Assembly (NCBI GenBank): GCA_021815905.1
Contig: JAKAZP010000049.1
Location: 1-10,991 of the forward strand
Direction of reading: 5' to 3'
DNA from: Pseudomonadota bacterium
GTDB lineage: Bacteria > Pseudomonadota > Gammaproteobacteria > Steroidobacterales > Steroidobacteraceae
Length of the DNA: 10,991 nucleotides
Shown here: piece after piece, positions 1 through 6,110 of the stretch
How positions within the stretch are numbered: the stretch's first letter is position 1
Layout of the letters: the number at the start of each line of letters is the position of its first letter
The notes under the pieces: generated by a model
Databases searched by the model: none
Seen by the model: only the letters and a program-made list of their open reading frames with translations
What the model was told of the DNA's origin: nothing
Made by a program: the position numbers and the translations under genes

Positions 1-747
1 GCCATCGTCCCAGGAGCCGGGATTGGAAACGCCGAAGTCATTGCCGCCCATGTCGGCGTTGCCTGCGGCCGCCCCGGCGTCGGCCTGCGGCACGACGCCG
101 CCGCTCTCACTCGAGTGGAGCAGGTGCCCGACCAGCTCCTCTCCGGCCGCCACGCCGGCCCCGAGCGCGAGCCCGGAGGCGATGTTGCCCATGAGACCGG
201 GCCCCGTACCCGGCACGTAGCTTCCAGGGTAACCGCCCGGGCCATATCCCGGAGGCGGCATCCCGCCGGCGGACATGTTGCCCGGAGATTGCGGATAGCC
301 GAGCAGCGCCGCACGCCGGCGCAGCACCATCCACAGGATGAGCGCCACCCCGATCAGGACGAGAAAGAGCCCGAGCGGAAACGCGTGCCGGCGCCGAGGG
401 AGGGGAGCACCGGTGCGCGGCAGGCCGAGCTGTCTTTCGAGCGCGAGCACCGAGCGGGGCCGGGCGAAGGGCAAGCCGGGCGCCAGGCGCTGCGCCGTGA
501 GCAGCTCCGTGCGCGCCAGAGCGTAATTGCCGACGCGCGCATCGAGCTGCGCGGCCACCCAGTGCGCCTTGCCGCTGCGCGGATGATCGCGCAGCACCTG
601 CGCCACCATCTGCTGCGCGCCCGCCACATTGCCGCTCGCGGCGGCCTGATAAATCTGGCTGGCGGTGGGATCGGCCGCGAGCGCGACGCCGCAGCCGGCC
701 ACGAGAACCAGAACGGCAAGCGGTAGCGCGATTCTCTTTGAGGTCAT
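1..747 (-). CDS. Membrane-anchored protein with TPR-like N-terminus and Gly-rich tail (partial, C-terminus off the window)
   Basis: The frame is open from an ATG at 747 to the left edge, giving 249 codons. Residues 1-25 look like an export signal: Lys/Arg, a hydrophobic run, then VAGC (possible lipobox, Cys19) and ALA-A (possible signal peptidase I site). Residues 26-90 are helical and Ala-rich, with a spacing like one or two TPR-type repeats (QIYQAAASGN, then ALARTELLTAQRLAP). An Arg-rich patch (118-120) precedes a clear membrane helix at about 122-142, followed by RRR. The tail is rich in Gly, Pro and Tyr, then has a small-residue helix (about 184-202) and ends in GGNDFGV...GSWDDG. From memory this tail resembles a poorly characterised proteobacterial family of TPR or hypothetical membrane proteins with a GSWDDGG-type C-terminus; no function is known to me. 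The Shine-Dalgarno sequence is weak (GAG about 9 bases upstream). Two longer-looking overlapping minus frames are Arg-rich and lack protein-like composition, so this frame is preferred. Confidence 0.8.
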   Translation of the reverse strand, partial: MTSKRIALPLAVLVLVAGCGVALAADPTASQIYQAAASGNVAGAQQMVAQVLRDHPRSGKAHWVAAQLDARVGNYALARTELLTAQRLAPGLPFARPRSVLALERQLGLPRTGAPLPRRRHAFPLGLFLVLIGVALILWMVLRRRAALLGYPQSPGNMSAGGMPPPGYGPGGYPGSYVPGTGPGLMGNIASGLALGAGVAAGEELVGHLLHSSESGGVVPQADAGAAAGNADMGGNDFGVSNPGSWDDG

Positions 748-856
748 GAGATTTCACTCTGGGTGCGGCCGCACGCCTGGCCGCCGGGGTCGGGCCAATG
801 CCGCCCCTGCGAGGCTCCCTTGCGGCGGCCGAAGCCGGACTGTGGGCGACCGACGG

Positions 857-862
857 ATTATG
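857..862 (-). promoter_or_regulatory. Possible -10 element for the gene starting at 747
   Basis: On the minus strand this reads CATAAT, five of six matches to TATAAT, in a stretch that is otherwise almost free of A and T. It lies about 110 bases upstream of the start at 747. The best -35 candidate, TGGCGA at an 18-base spacing, is weak. The call rests mainly on the AT contrast and on position. Confidence 0.3.
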
Positions 863-866
863 GCGC

Positions 867-884
867 GCGAGCCCCGCGGCTCGC
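867..884. promoter_or_regulatory. Inverted repeat GCGAGCC-CCGC-GGCTCGC in the putative promoter
   Basis: Perfect 7-bp arms flank a 4-base centre. The element sits directly upstream of the CATAAT box at 857-862, where a regulator site would block or assist RNA polymerase. It could also form a small RNA hairpin in read-through transcripts of the lipoprotein gene ending at 990, but no T-run follows it on the minus strand, so an intrinsic terminator is not supported. Confidence 0.35.
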
Positions 885-950
885 CAGTGCGGCGCGGGAA
901 TCGCCGAGCTCGAGCTGTGCGCAGCCGGCCCGCGGCCCAGGGGGAGCCGC

Positions 951-983
951 GGGGCGCCGGGGCGTCGCCGCGCCCCCGGCCCC
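951..983 (-). terminator. GC-rich imperfect hairpin just after the lipoprotein stop (possible terminator)
   Basis: Seven bases past the stop codon of the gene ending at 990, bases 951-955 pair with 979-983 and bases 959-964 pair with 971-976, with a 6-base loop at 965-970 and a bulge and mismatch between the two stems. Both stems are nearly all G-C. No U-tract follows on the transcribed minus strand, so this would be at most a non-canonical terminator or a 3'-end stabiliser. In such GC-rich DNA, chance pairing is also possible. Confidence 0.3.
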
Positions 984-989
984 GCTCGA

Positions 990-2957
990 TCAATTCCCCG
1001 GCTGAGTGCCCGTGAAGTAAAGCAGCACGTAGGCCTTGAGCGTCCCGTCGCTCTGCGGCACGCCGTACACCTTGACGGGCGTTCCGCTCGCGAGCGCGCT
1101 CGTCAGGGTGGCAAGACCGCTGCTCGTCGCGACGTCGATCGGGCTCACGGTCACCGCGCCATTGGCGCGATCGACCTGGTAGACGAGCGTCGCCGAGCCC
1201 GATGTGGTGCTCACGTCCACCGTGCCGGGCGTAGTGCCGCCCACGGGCGTCATGGTGAACGAGCCATTCGCGAGCCCGGTGTCGACGGTGCCGCGTGGAA
1301 GCGGTGTCGGCAGCAGGATCGTCCAGGGCGCCGACCAGCCGGCCGGATCCGCCGGATCCCCCCAGCGCGCCGAGGACATGCCCCAGGCGTAGAGATCGAG
1401 CCCGGCGAACATGTAGCCTCCCGAGACGCCCCCGCCGACCGCCGAGGAGAACTGCGCGATCGCATTCGGTCCGTCGACGAGCACCGTGGGGTAGGCGAAG
1501 TTCCACCACTTGAAACCCTCGATGGCATTGCCGCCCGCGTCCTTGCCGTTCGGGCTCGTCGGGGAGATGTAATCGAGACTCACGCTGTAGTCGTCGGAGG
1601 CAAGCGGAAAGTCATGGGTGTAGGTGAAGCCCGTGCCATCGGGCAGCGCGCCCGAGATCTGTCCCGAGTACACCGCGCTCTCGATGTCGACGGTCTGCGC
1701 GACGAGCGGGCTCGCGAGCGGATCGACCACGCTCACCTGCACCTTGAAGCCCCGCACGAGCTGCCCGTTCTCGAGGAAGGACGGTCCGGTGCCGATCGGC
1801 GTCGCATCCGCCTTCGGGTCCGCCGGCTGGCGGAAGAAGAACTGCGTGTTGGCGGCGATCGTGACGGGCACCGCGACCCCGGCCGCGCTCTCGACGCTGA
1901 GGGTGCCGCTCGCGGCGTCGACGTGCAGCACGTGCCCTTCGGGGCTCAGCCACAGCTTGTTGAAGTCCGAGCTCACCCAGATGCGCACCGCGACCAGCGA
2001 GCCGTTCTCCTGGTAGCGGGCGCTCAGGCGCACGTCGCGGCCCATGAGAGTGGCGGCGGCGGCGGAGAAGCTCATCACCGTGGTGCGGGTGCCCGCATCG
2101 ATGTCATAAAGCAGCGTGCCGTTCACGGAGTCCGGGAGGATCTCGAGCGTGGTCCCGGTCGAGACCGGCGCCTCCGGCGTGATCACCGGGAGCGTGGGCA
2201 GCTCCTTGGTGATCGTGATCGAGCTGCCGTCGCCCGCCACCGCCGTCACGTCACCGTACAGATCCCGCAGCACCAGGTGCGTGATGTCGGCGATCGGGCG
2301 ACGGCGCACGGGGGTGTGGAAGTCGACCGCCCACTGCATCGCGGTCGCCGCCGGCGGCTGGTGCGCGACGATGAAGGCCGGATTCGACAGGTCGAACTCG
2401 AGATCGAGCGCGTTGCTGCCCGAGGCGCTCACAACGAGCGGCGAGTCGAAGCTCACGGTGACCGGCACCGTGAGGCTTCCCGATGCGCCCTGGGCGCCGA
2501 CGATCTGGATGTCGCCGCTCGGCACGGTCTCCCCGGGAGTGCCGGCGAATCCGCTCTGCGGCTGCGAGGAGGCAACGAGCGCCACGTCGCCGGGGTTGGC
2601 GGACACGGTGAGCACCGCACCCGTGTAGGTCCCGGGCGGCACCGTGGCGTTGCCGAGGAGCTCGCCGATCTGGTCGAGCTCCTCGAGGTTGACCATCGGC
2701 GGATTCGCGGGCGCGGTGTACACCGTCACCGCGCCGCCCCCTGCCTGCGGCTGAAGCGCGATGGAGAGGATCTTCACGCCGATCGTGGCCCAGTCGCTCG
2801 CGGGCGCGTCGCTCACCAGCACGGCGAGCTTCGCCGAGGCGGCGACCGGAGTCTGCGAGGGCATGACGCTCGGCGCCGTGGAGCTCGTGCCGCCACAGGC
2901 GCTGAGGCTTGCGATGAGCGCGCCGCAGAGCGCCGCGCGGATCAACTTGAGGCTCAT
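990..2957 (-). CDS. Outer-membrane-type lipoprotein with DUF4382 and DUF5666-like segments
   Basis: The 655-residue product has a short lipoprotein signal: basic N-terminus, hydrophobic run, and lipobox LSA-C with Cys21. Residue +2 is Gly, which by the Lol rule predicts outer-membrane sorting. A low-complexity Ser/Thr/Pro linker follows (about 22-40). Residues about 43-200 match the DUF4382 pattern: a beta strand ending in VSDAP, then KILSIAL, VNLEELDQIGELL and VPPGTYTGAVLTV. The rest is beta-rich and contains DUF5666-like stretches (GHVLHVDAASGTLSVES, ending in TQFFFRQP) and a final GTPVKVYGVP...AYVLLYFTG motif. Function is unknown; an extracytoplasmic binding or structural role is inference. 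The start at 2957 was chosen over an ATG 63 bases upstream because TGAGGA (2965-2970) lies 7 bases before it and the signal peptide begins there. It has its own 160-base upstream gap and a smaller DUF4382 relative two genes away. Confidence 0.88.
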   Translation of the reverse strand: MSLKLIRAALCGALIASLSACGGTSSTAPSVMPSQTPVAASAKLAVLVSDAPASDWATIGVKILSIALQPQAGGGAVTVYTAPANPPMVNLEELDQIGELLGNATVPPGTYTGAVLTVSANPGDVALVASSQPQSGFAGTPGETVPSGDIQIVGAQGASGSLTVPVTVSFDSPLVVSASGSNALDLEFDLSNPAFIVAHQPPAATAMQWAVDFHTPVRRRPIADITHLVLRDLYGDVTAVAGDGSSITITKELPTLPVITPEAPVSTGTTLEILPDSVNGTLLYDIDAGTRTTVMSFSAAAATLMGRDVRLSARYQENGSLVAVRIWVSSDFNKLWLSPEGHVLHVDAASGTLSVESAAGVAVPVTIAANTQFFFRQPADPKADATPIGTGPSFLENGQLVRGFKVQVSVVDPLASPLVAQTVDIESAVYSGQISGALPDGTGFTYTHDFPLASDDYSVSLDYISPTSPNGKDAGGNAIEGFKWWNFAYPTVLVDGPNAIAQFSSAVGGGVSGGYMFAGLDLYAWGMSSARWGDPADPAGWSAPWTILLPTPLPRGTVDTGLANGSFTMTPVGGTTPGTVDVSTTSGSATLVYQVDRANGAVTVSPIDVATSSGLATLTSALASGTPVKVYGVPQSDGTLKAYVLLYFTGTQPGN

Positions 2958-3119
2958 AGTGTGTTCCTCACCTGCATTGTCAAATTGGCGACAGCGCCCG
3001 CAAGCCGCCGTCGCCGACACCCAGCGGGCGAGGTCGTGAATGGTTGACGCGAGCGGGAGGCGTCGCCCGAGGTCAGCTCACCGTGTCAACTTCGAGCCGA
3101 CTTCAGCGTTCGAGAACAG

Positions 3120-3983
3120 TCAGTCGCGCGCGAACGGCGCCTCGCATCGGGGCAGGAAGATGCGAACCGCGGTGCCCCGGCCCTCGGCGCTCGAGATCTC
3201 GAGCCACCCGCGCGCTTCGCGCGCGAATCCCGCGACCTGGGAAAGCCCGAGGCCCGTGCCTCGTCCCGGCTCCTTGGTGGTGAAGAACGCCTGGCAGGCG
3301 CGCTCCCTGACCTCGGGCGGCATGCCGCGCCCGCTGTCGACGACCGCGATCGTGACGAAATCGCCGTCCCTGCGCCCGTGGCATGCGGCATCGCCCCCCA
3401 TCCCGCCGAGGCGCCCGTTGGCGGTCTCGATCCGAAGGCGCCCCGCGCCCTCCATCGCATCGCGCGCGTTCACCGCGAGGTTCAGGAGCGCGGTCTCGAG
3501 CTGCCCGGAATCGGCCGACACCGGCCAGACCTCGCGCGCGAGTGAAGTCTCGACCGTGATCCGCCCGCCGAGCGTCGGGCGCAGCAGCTCGGTGACGCTC
3601 GCGACCACCTCGTTCGGATCGAACGGGCGGACCTCCGGCGGAGTGCGTCGCGCGAAGCTCAACAGCTGCCGCGTGAGCGCGGTGCCCCGCTCGGCGCTGC
3701 GCCGGATCATCTCGAGATAACGGCGCGATTCGGAGTCCGCCTCCTGATACTCGAGGATCTCGACCGAATTGCGGATGACGTGCAGCAGATTGTTGAAGTC
3801 GTGCGCCACCCCTCCGGCGAGCAGGCCGAGGGCTTCCATCTTGCGCGCATGGGCGAGAGCGGCGGACGGGTGCGGGTGCCCCAGGCCCGCAACGGCCTCA
3901 TCGTCCTCCTCGGGATCGCGGCCGTCGGCGGCCGCGCAGGATGCGGGGAACAGGTCGCGAGCGTCGTCTCCACGCAGGTCCAT
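3120..3983 (-). CDS. Soluble sensor-type histidine kinase without a sensor domain
   Basis: The 287-residue product carries a complete two-component kinase core. The dimerisation/phosphoacceptor helix has the H-box AGGVAHDFNNLL with the phospho-accepting His at residue 61. The ATPase domain has the N-box LLNLAVNARDAM (Asn172), G1 box VVDSGRGM (Asp216), F-box AFFTTK and G2 box GRGTGLGL. The HDFNNLL form is typical of PAS-linked and hybrid kinases, but here only about 45 Asp/Ala-rich residues precede the core. No PAS, GAF or membrane segment is visible, and there is no receiver domain at the C-terminus. The start at 3983 is supported by GGAGG at 3989-3993, 5 bases upstream; the frame stays open to 4145, but the extension is Arg-rich and unlikely. 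No response regulator gene lies nearby, so it is an orphan that probably gets its signal and partner in trans. It lies between two DUF4382 lipoprotein genes, with gaps of 162 and 174 bases. Confidence 0.9.
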   Translation of the reverse strand: MDLRGDDARDLFPASCAAADGRDPEEDDEAVAGLGHPHPSAALAHARKMEALGLLAGGVAHDFNNLLHVIRNSVEILEYQEADSESRRYLEMIRRSAERGTALTRQLLSFARRTPPEVRPFDPNEVVASVTELLRPTLGGRITVETSLAREVWPVSADSGQLETALLNLAVNARDAMEGAGRLRIETANGRLGGMGGDAACHGRRDGDFVTIAVVDSGRGMPPEVRERACQAFFTTKEPGRGTGLGLSQVAGFAREARGWLEISSAEGRGTAVRIFLPRCEAPFARD

Positions 3984-4011
3984 GACCGCCTCCAGGCGAG
4001 TGGGCCACCCG

Positions 4012-4036
4012 CCGTGACATATCACCGTGACATATC
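4012..4036. repeat. Tandem 12-bp direct repeat upstream of the kinase gene
   Basis: CCGTGACATATC occurs at 4012-4023 and again at 4025-4036, a 13-base period with one base between copies. On the minus strand it reads GATATGTCACGG. The pair lies 29 to 53 bases upstream of the kinase start at 3983, in an otherwise GC-rich gap, and contains the gap's only AT-rich bases. It may be a tandem regulator site, or the ATAT cores may supply -10 elements. A weak -35 candidate, TTGCGC, lies at 4057-4062 on the minus strand. Confidence 0.5.
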
Positions 4037-4047
4037 TCAGCCTGAGA
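4035..4047. promoter_or_regulatory. Perfect 13-bp palindrome TCTCAG-C-CTGAGA upstream of the kinase gene
   Basis: Six-base arms flank a single central base. The palindrome overlaps the end of the distal direct-repeat copy by two bases and lies between it and the weak TTGCGC box at 4057-4062. The position suggests an operator for the kinase gene, but no regulator family can be named from the sequence. Confidence 0.35.
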
Positions 4048-4157
4048 CGGCGCCCGGCGCAACCTGTCGGCCGTTGGCGTCGGTTTCGCGAGTGCGTCAC
4101 GGGCCGGCAGCGGTCCCCGGGTCCCTCTCCCGCGCCGCCGCGCAAAGTCCATGGGCC

Positions 4158-5186
4158 TCAGAAATCCACTGTCGTCGTCTGATTGGCCGTCACGGTGGCA
4201 TCGATCCCCGTCGTCGTCTTGGCGCCGCCGGCGCCGAGGAATACCAGGTTGCCGACATCACTCGTGGCGGGATCGTCGGTGCCGCAGGCGATCGCCACGG
4301 TGTAACTGCCGGCTTGCAGGAACGGCTGGTCGAAGGTGTAGGTGTTCGAGGAGGACGAGTAGGTGATCGAGGCCACCACGGGATTGACGTGCCCGGCGGG
4401 CGGCGGGTTCACGACGTCGGTGAGCGTGGCGTTCTGGCCGGAGTAGATGTAGACGTGGGCGTTCGGCAGCGGTCCGCTCGTGCCGCTGGTATATCCGCTC
4501 AGGCATCCTCCGCCGGTCGCGGCCGTCGACTGCAGGCTCGAGAGCGCCACGGTGCCGCTGATCGTCCCGACCTGGACGTCGTCGAGCAGCCGCATCGCGG
4601 GCACCAGGAAATAGACCTGCTGGCCGTTGGAGGTCTGGCCGGGAGGCGCGGTCGCGGAGAGCGACTGCGCCAGCATGAAGTCGATGGTGTAGTTGGCCGT
4701 CTGATTGGCCGTGAGCGTGAAGCCCTGCACCAGCTTCAGGCCGGTTTGGGCACCGCTCGGGATCCTGAGCGGATACTGCGCGCCGTTGATATCGATGTAG
4801 GAGTTGGCCACGGTGCCGTTGCTGCCGACGCTGAGGAGCAACCGGATCCACTGGTAGTTGCCGGCCGGCACCGAGACCCCGCTGAGGAGTCCGCTGACCT
4901 TGCCGTTCTGGTCCTGCAGCAGATCGATGCTCATGGGCGAGCCGAAATCGTAGGTGAGCGCCTTGCCGCCGCCGCTCGGTTGCAGCTCGACGCCGGTCAC
5001 GGAGATCACCACCGAGCTCGCCGAATCGATCGGGCCGTCGGTGATCCCGAGGTTGAGCGTGCTGGAGGACCCGCCGCCTCCGCCGGAGCCGCCGCAGGCG
5101 GCAAGCACGGGCAGAACGAGCGCGCTCAGCGCGAGTGACCGCAGCCGGAACGCGGCGGACCGGGTGTTGGAAGTCTTCGGGCTCAT
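4158..5186 (-). CDS. DUF4382 lipoprotein with C-terminal carboxypeptidase-regulatory-like beta domain
   Basis: The 342-residue product has a signal with Arg residues, a hydrophobic stretch and lipobox LAA-C (Cys31), then a GGSGGGGGSSS linker; Gly at +2 predicts outer-membrane sorting. Residues about 44-200 match the DUF4382 pattern: LNLGITDGPIDSASSVVISV, SIDLL, and VPAGNYQWIRLLLSV. The C-terminal part (about 207-342) begins GTISGTV and has PLPNAHVYIYSG and QAGSYTVAIACG, the pattern of carboxypeptidase-regulatory or Ig-like beta sandwiches. Cys228 and Cys301 are the only mature cysteines besides the lipid-modified one and could form a disulfide outside the cytoplasm. The start at 5186 is supported by AGGAGA at 5193-5198, 6 bases upstream. 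It shares the DUF4382 domain with the 655-residue lipoprotein beyond the kinase, though the C-terminal halves differ. Function is unknown; surface or periplasmic binding is inference. Confidence 0.88.
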   Translation of the reverse strand: MSPKTSNTRSAAFRLRSLALSALVLPVLAACGGSGGGGGSSSTLNLGITDGPIDSASSVVISVTGVELQPSGGGKALTYDFGSPMSIDLLQDQNGKVSGLLSGVSVPAGNYQWIRLLLSVGSNGTVANSYIDINGAQYPLRIPSGAQTGLKLVQGFTLTANQTANYTIDFMLAQSLSATAPPGQTSNGQQVYFLVPAMRLLDDVQVGTISGTVALSSLQSTAATGGGCLSGYTSGTSGPLPNAHVYIYSGQNATLTDVVNPPPAGHVNPVVASITYSSSSNTYTFDQPFLQAGSYTVAIACGTDDPATSDVGNLVFLGAGGAKTTTGIDATVTANQTTTVDF

Positions 5187-5211
5187 CGGTGATCTCCTGC
5201 AGCGATGACAC

Positions 5212-5237
5212 GAGACGACAATGAAAACCGATGTTCC
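5212..5237 (-). promoter_or_regulatory. Possible sigma-E/ECF-type promoter for the lipoprotein gene at 5186
   Basis: On the minus strand GGAAC (5233-5237) is followed after 15 bases by CGTCTC (5212-5217). This resembles the extracytoplasmic-function sigma pattern GGAAC...GTCT, with a spacing about one base shorter than the usual E. coli sigma-E form. The predicted transcript start near 5206 would leave a roughly 20-base leader holding the AGGAGA ribosome site, which fits. An envelope lipoprotein is a plausible sigma-E-type target. This is a visual match only. Confidence 0.3.
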
Positions 5238-5255
5238 CGCGAGAGTAAAGCGTGT

Positions 5256-5267
5256 CGCCGATCGGCG
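5256..5267. promoter_or_regulatory. Perfect 12-bp palindrome CGCCGATCGGCG upstream of the lipoprotein gene
   Basis: It lies about 70 to 80 bases upstream of the start at 5186 and just upstream of the ECF-like -35 box at 5233-5237, a position that would suit an activator or repressor. In DNA this rich in CG a 12-bp palindrome can arise by chance, so the call is weak. Confidence 0.25.
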
Positions 5268-5355
5268 TCATGGACGGCGGGCGATTCAGCCGCCGTTCAG
5301 ACAGCCAATTCAACAGAATGCGGCGGGGAGCGGGCCCACCGCGGGCGAGTGCGCC

Positions 5356-6108
5356 TCAGGCCGCCGATCCCGACAACATGCGACGCACGTAGTCCCTGCC
5401 GAGCCGACACGCCTCATGAAGCGGCAGGCCGCGGGCGATTCCGCCGGCGATCGCGCTCGCGAGCGCGCAGCCCGTGCCGCGGTGGCGGCCGGCGATTCTC
5501 GGCCCAGAGAGCCAGCGCGCGTGACCGTCGGCATCGAGCAGCAAGTCGGCGGATTCCTCGCCGCTCGAATGCCCGCCCTTGACCAGCACCGCGCGCGGAC
5601 CCTGCGCGTGGAGCTCCCGCGCGAGGGCGAGACGCGACTCGGCGCTGCCGGTGTCCGCTGTTCCGCAGAGACTCTCGGCCTCCGGGATGTTGGGAGTCAG
5701 GAGCGTCACGAGCGGAAAGAGCCGCGCGGCCAGCTCGCGCCGGCCCTCCTCATCGAGGAGCATCCCGCCCGAGGAGGAAAGGAGCACCGGATCGAGCACG
5801 ATGGGGAGCGAGCTCGCGTGCGCCAGCGTCTCGGCGACCGCCCGGACGATCGCGCCCGTGGCGAGCATGCCGATCTTGACGGCGCCGATGCGGCCCGAGT
5901 CGAGCGCGGCGCGGATCTGCGCGCTGACGATCCCCGGCGGGAGCGGGTGCGAGGCGAGGAGATGCGCGTCGGTCTGCGCCGTGATCGCGGTCACCGCGCA
6001 GAGCGCCTCGACGCCCGAATCGGCGAGCGCGCGCACGTCGCGCGCGAGTCCCGCCCCGCCGCTCGAGTCGGTGCCGGCGATGACGAGCACGGCGGCCCGC
6101 GCGCTCAC
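5356..6108 (-). CDS. thiD: Hydroxymethylpyrimidine/phosphomethylpyrimidine kinase
   Basis: ThiD phosphorylates 4-amino-5-hydroxymethyl-2-methylpyrimidine, and then its monophosphate, to the diphosphate that ThiE uses. The 250-residue product has the expected ribokinase-like motifs: AGTDSSGGAG near the N-terminus, TAITAQ with Gln45 at the pyrimidine site, KIGMLAT (78-84), LDPVLLSSSGG (105-115), LTPNIPEAE (138-146), VLVKGGH (174-180) and the anion-hole GTGCALASAI with Cys214. Two places differ from the common form: QTDAH replaces the usual QNT-x-G, and HRGTGC replaces THGTGC. Length is slightly below the usual 260-270. The start is a GTG at 6108, two bases after the stop of the preceding gene, with GGAG 7 bases upstream. 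It is the last gene of the thi operon. No clear terminator follows, and a 169-base gap separates it from the next gene. Confidence 0.93.
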   Translation of the reverse strand: MSARAAVLVIAGTDSSGGAGLARDVRALADSGVEALCAVTAITAQTDAHLLASHPLPPGIVSAQIRAALDSGRIGAVKIGMLATGAIVRAVAETLAHASSLPIVLDPVLLSSSGGMLLDEEGRRELAARLFPLVTLLTPNIPEAESLCGTADTGSAESRLALARELHAQGPRAVLVKGGHSSGEESADLLLDADGHARWLSGPRIAGRHRGTGCALASAIAGGIARGLPLHEACRLGRDYVRRMLSGSAA

Positions 6109-6110
6109 CG

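Noticed and set aside
2995..3030. 7-bp inverted repeat CGCCCGC/GCGGGCG with a 22-base loop in the leader of the large lipoprotein gene
   Set aside because: The arms are short, simple GC sequence with a long loop and no supporting terminator or riboswitch features.
798..3047. Very long plus-strand open frame (749 codons) opposite the large lipoprotein gene
   Set aside because: Its translation is Arg/His/Gly/Ala-rich with no domain or signal, as expected for the antisense of a high-GC gene. The minus frame has a lipobox, a domain match and a ribosome site.
2979..3090. TTGACA-like hexamers upstream of the large lipoprotein gene, as a sigma-70 promoter
   Set aside because: One copy has no -10 element at 16-18 bases, and the other is too close to the ribosome binding site to act as a -35.
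3780..5138. 452-codon plus-strand open frame across the kinase N-terminus and the smaller lipoprotein
   Set aside because: It crosses two real minus-strand genes and their promoter gap, has antisense-type composition and no recognisable motif.
5187..5355. Terminator after thiD
   Set aside because: Only short GC stems (for example CGGCGG/CCGCCG at 5275-5295) are visible, with no T-run on the minus strand.
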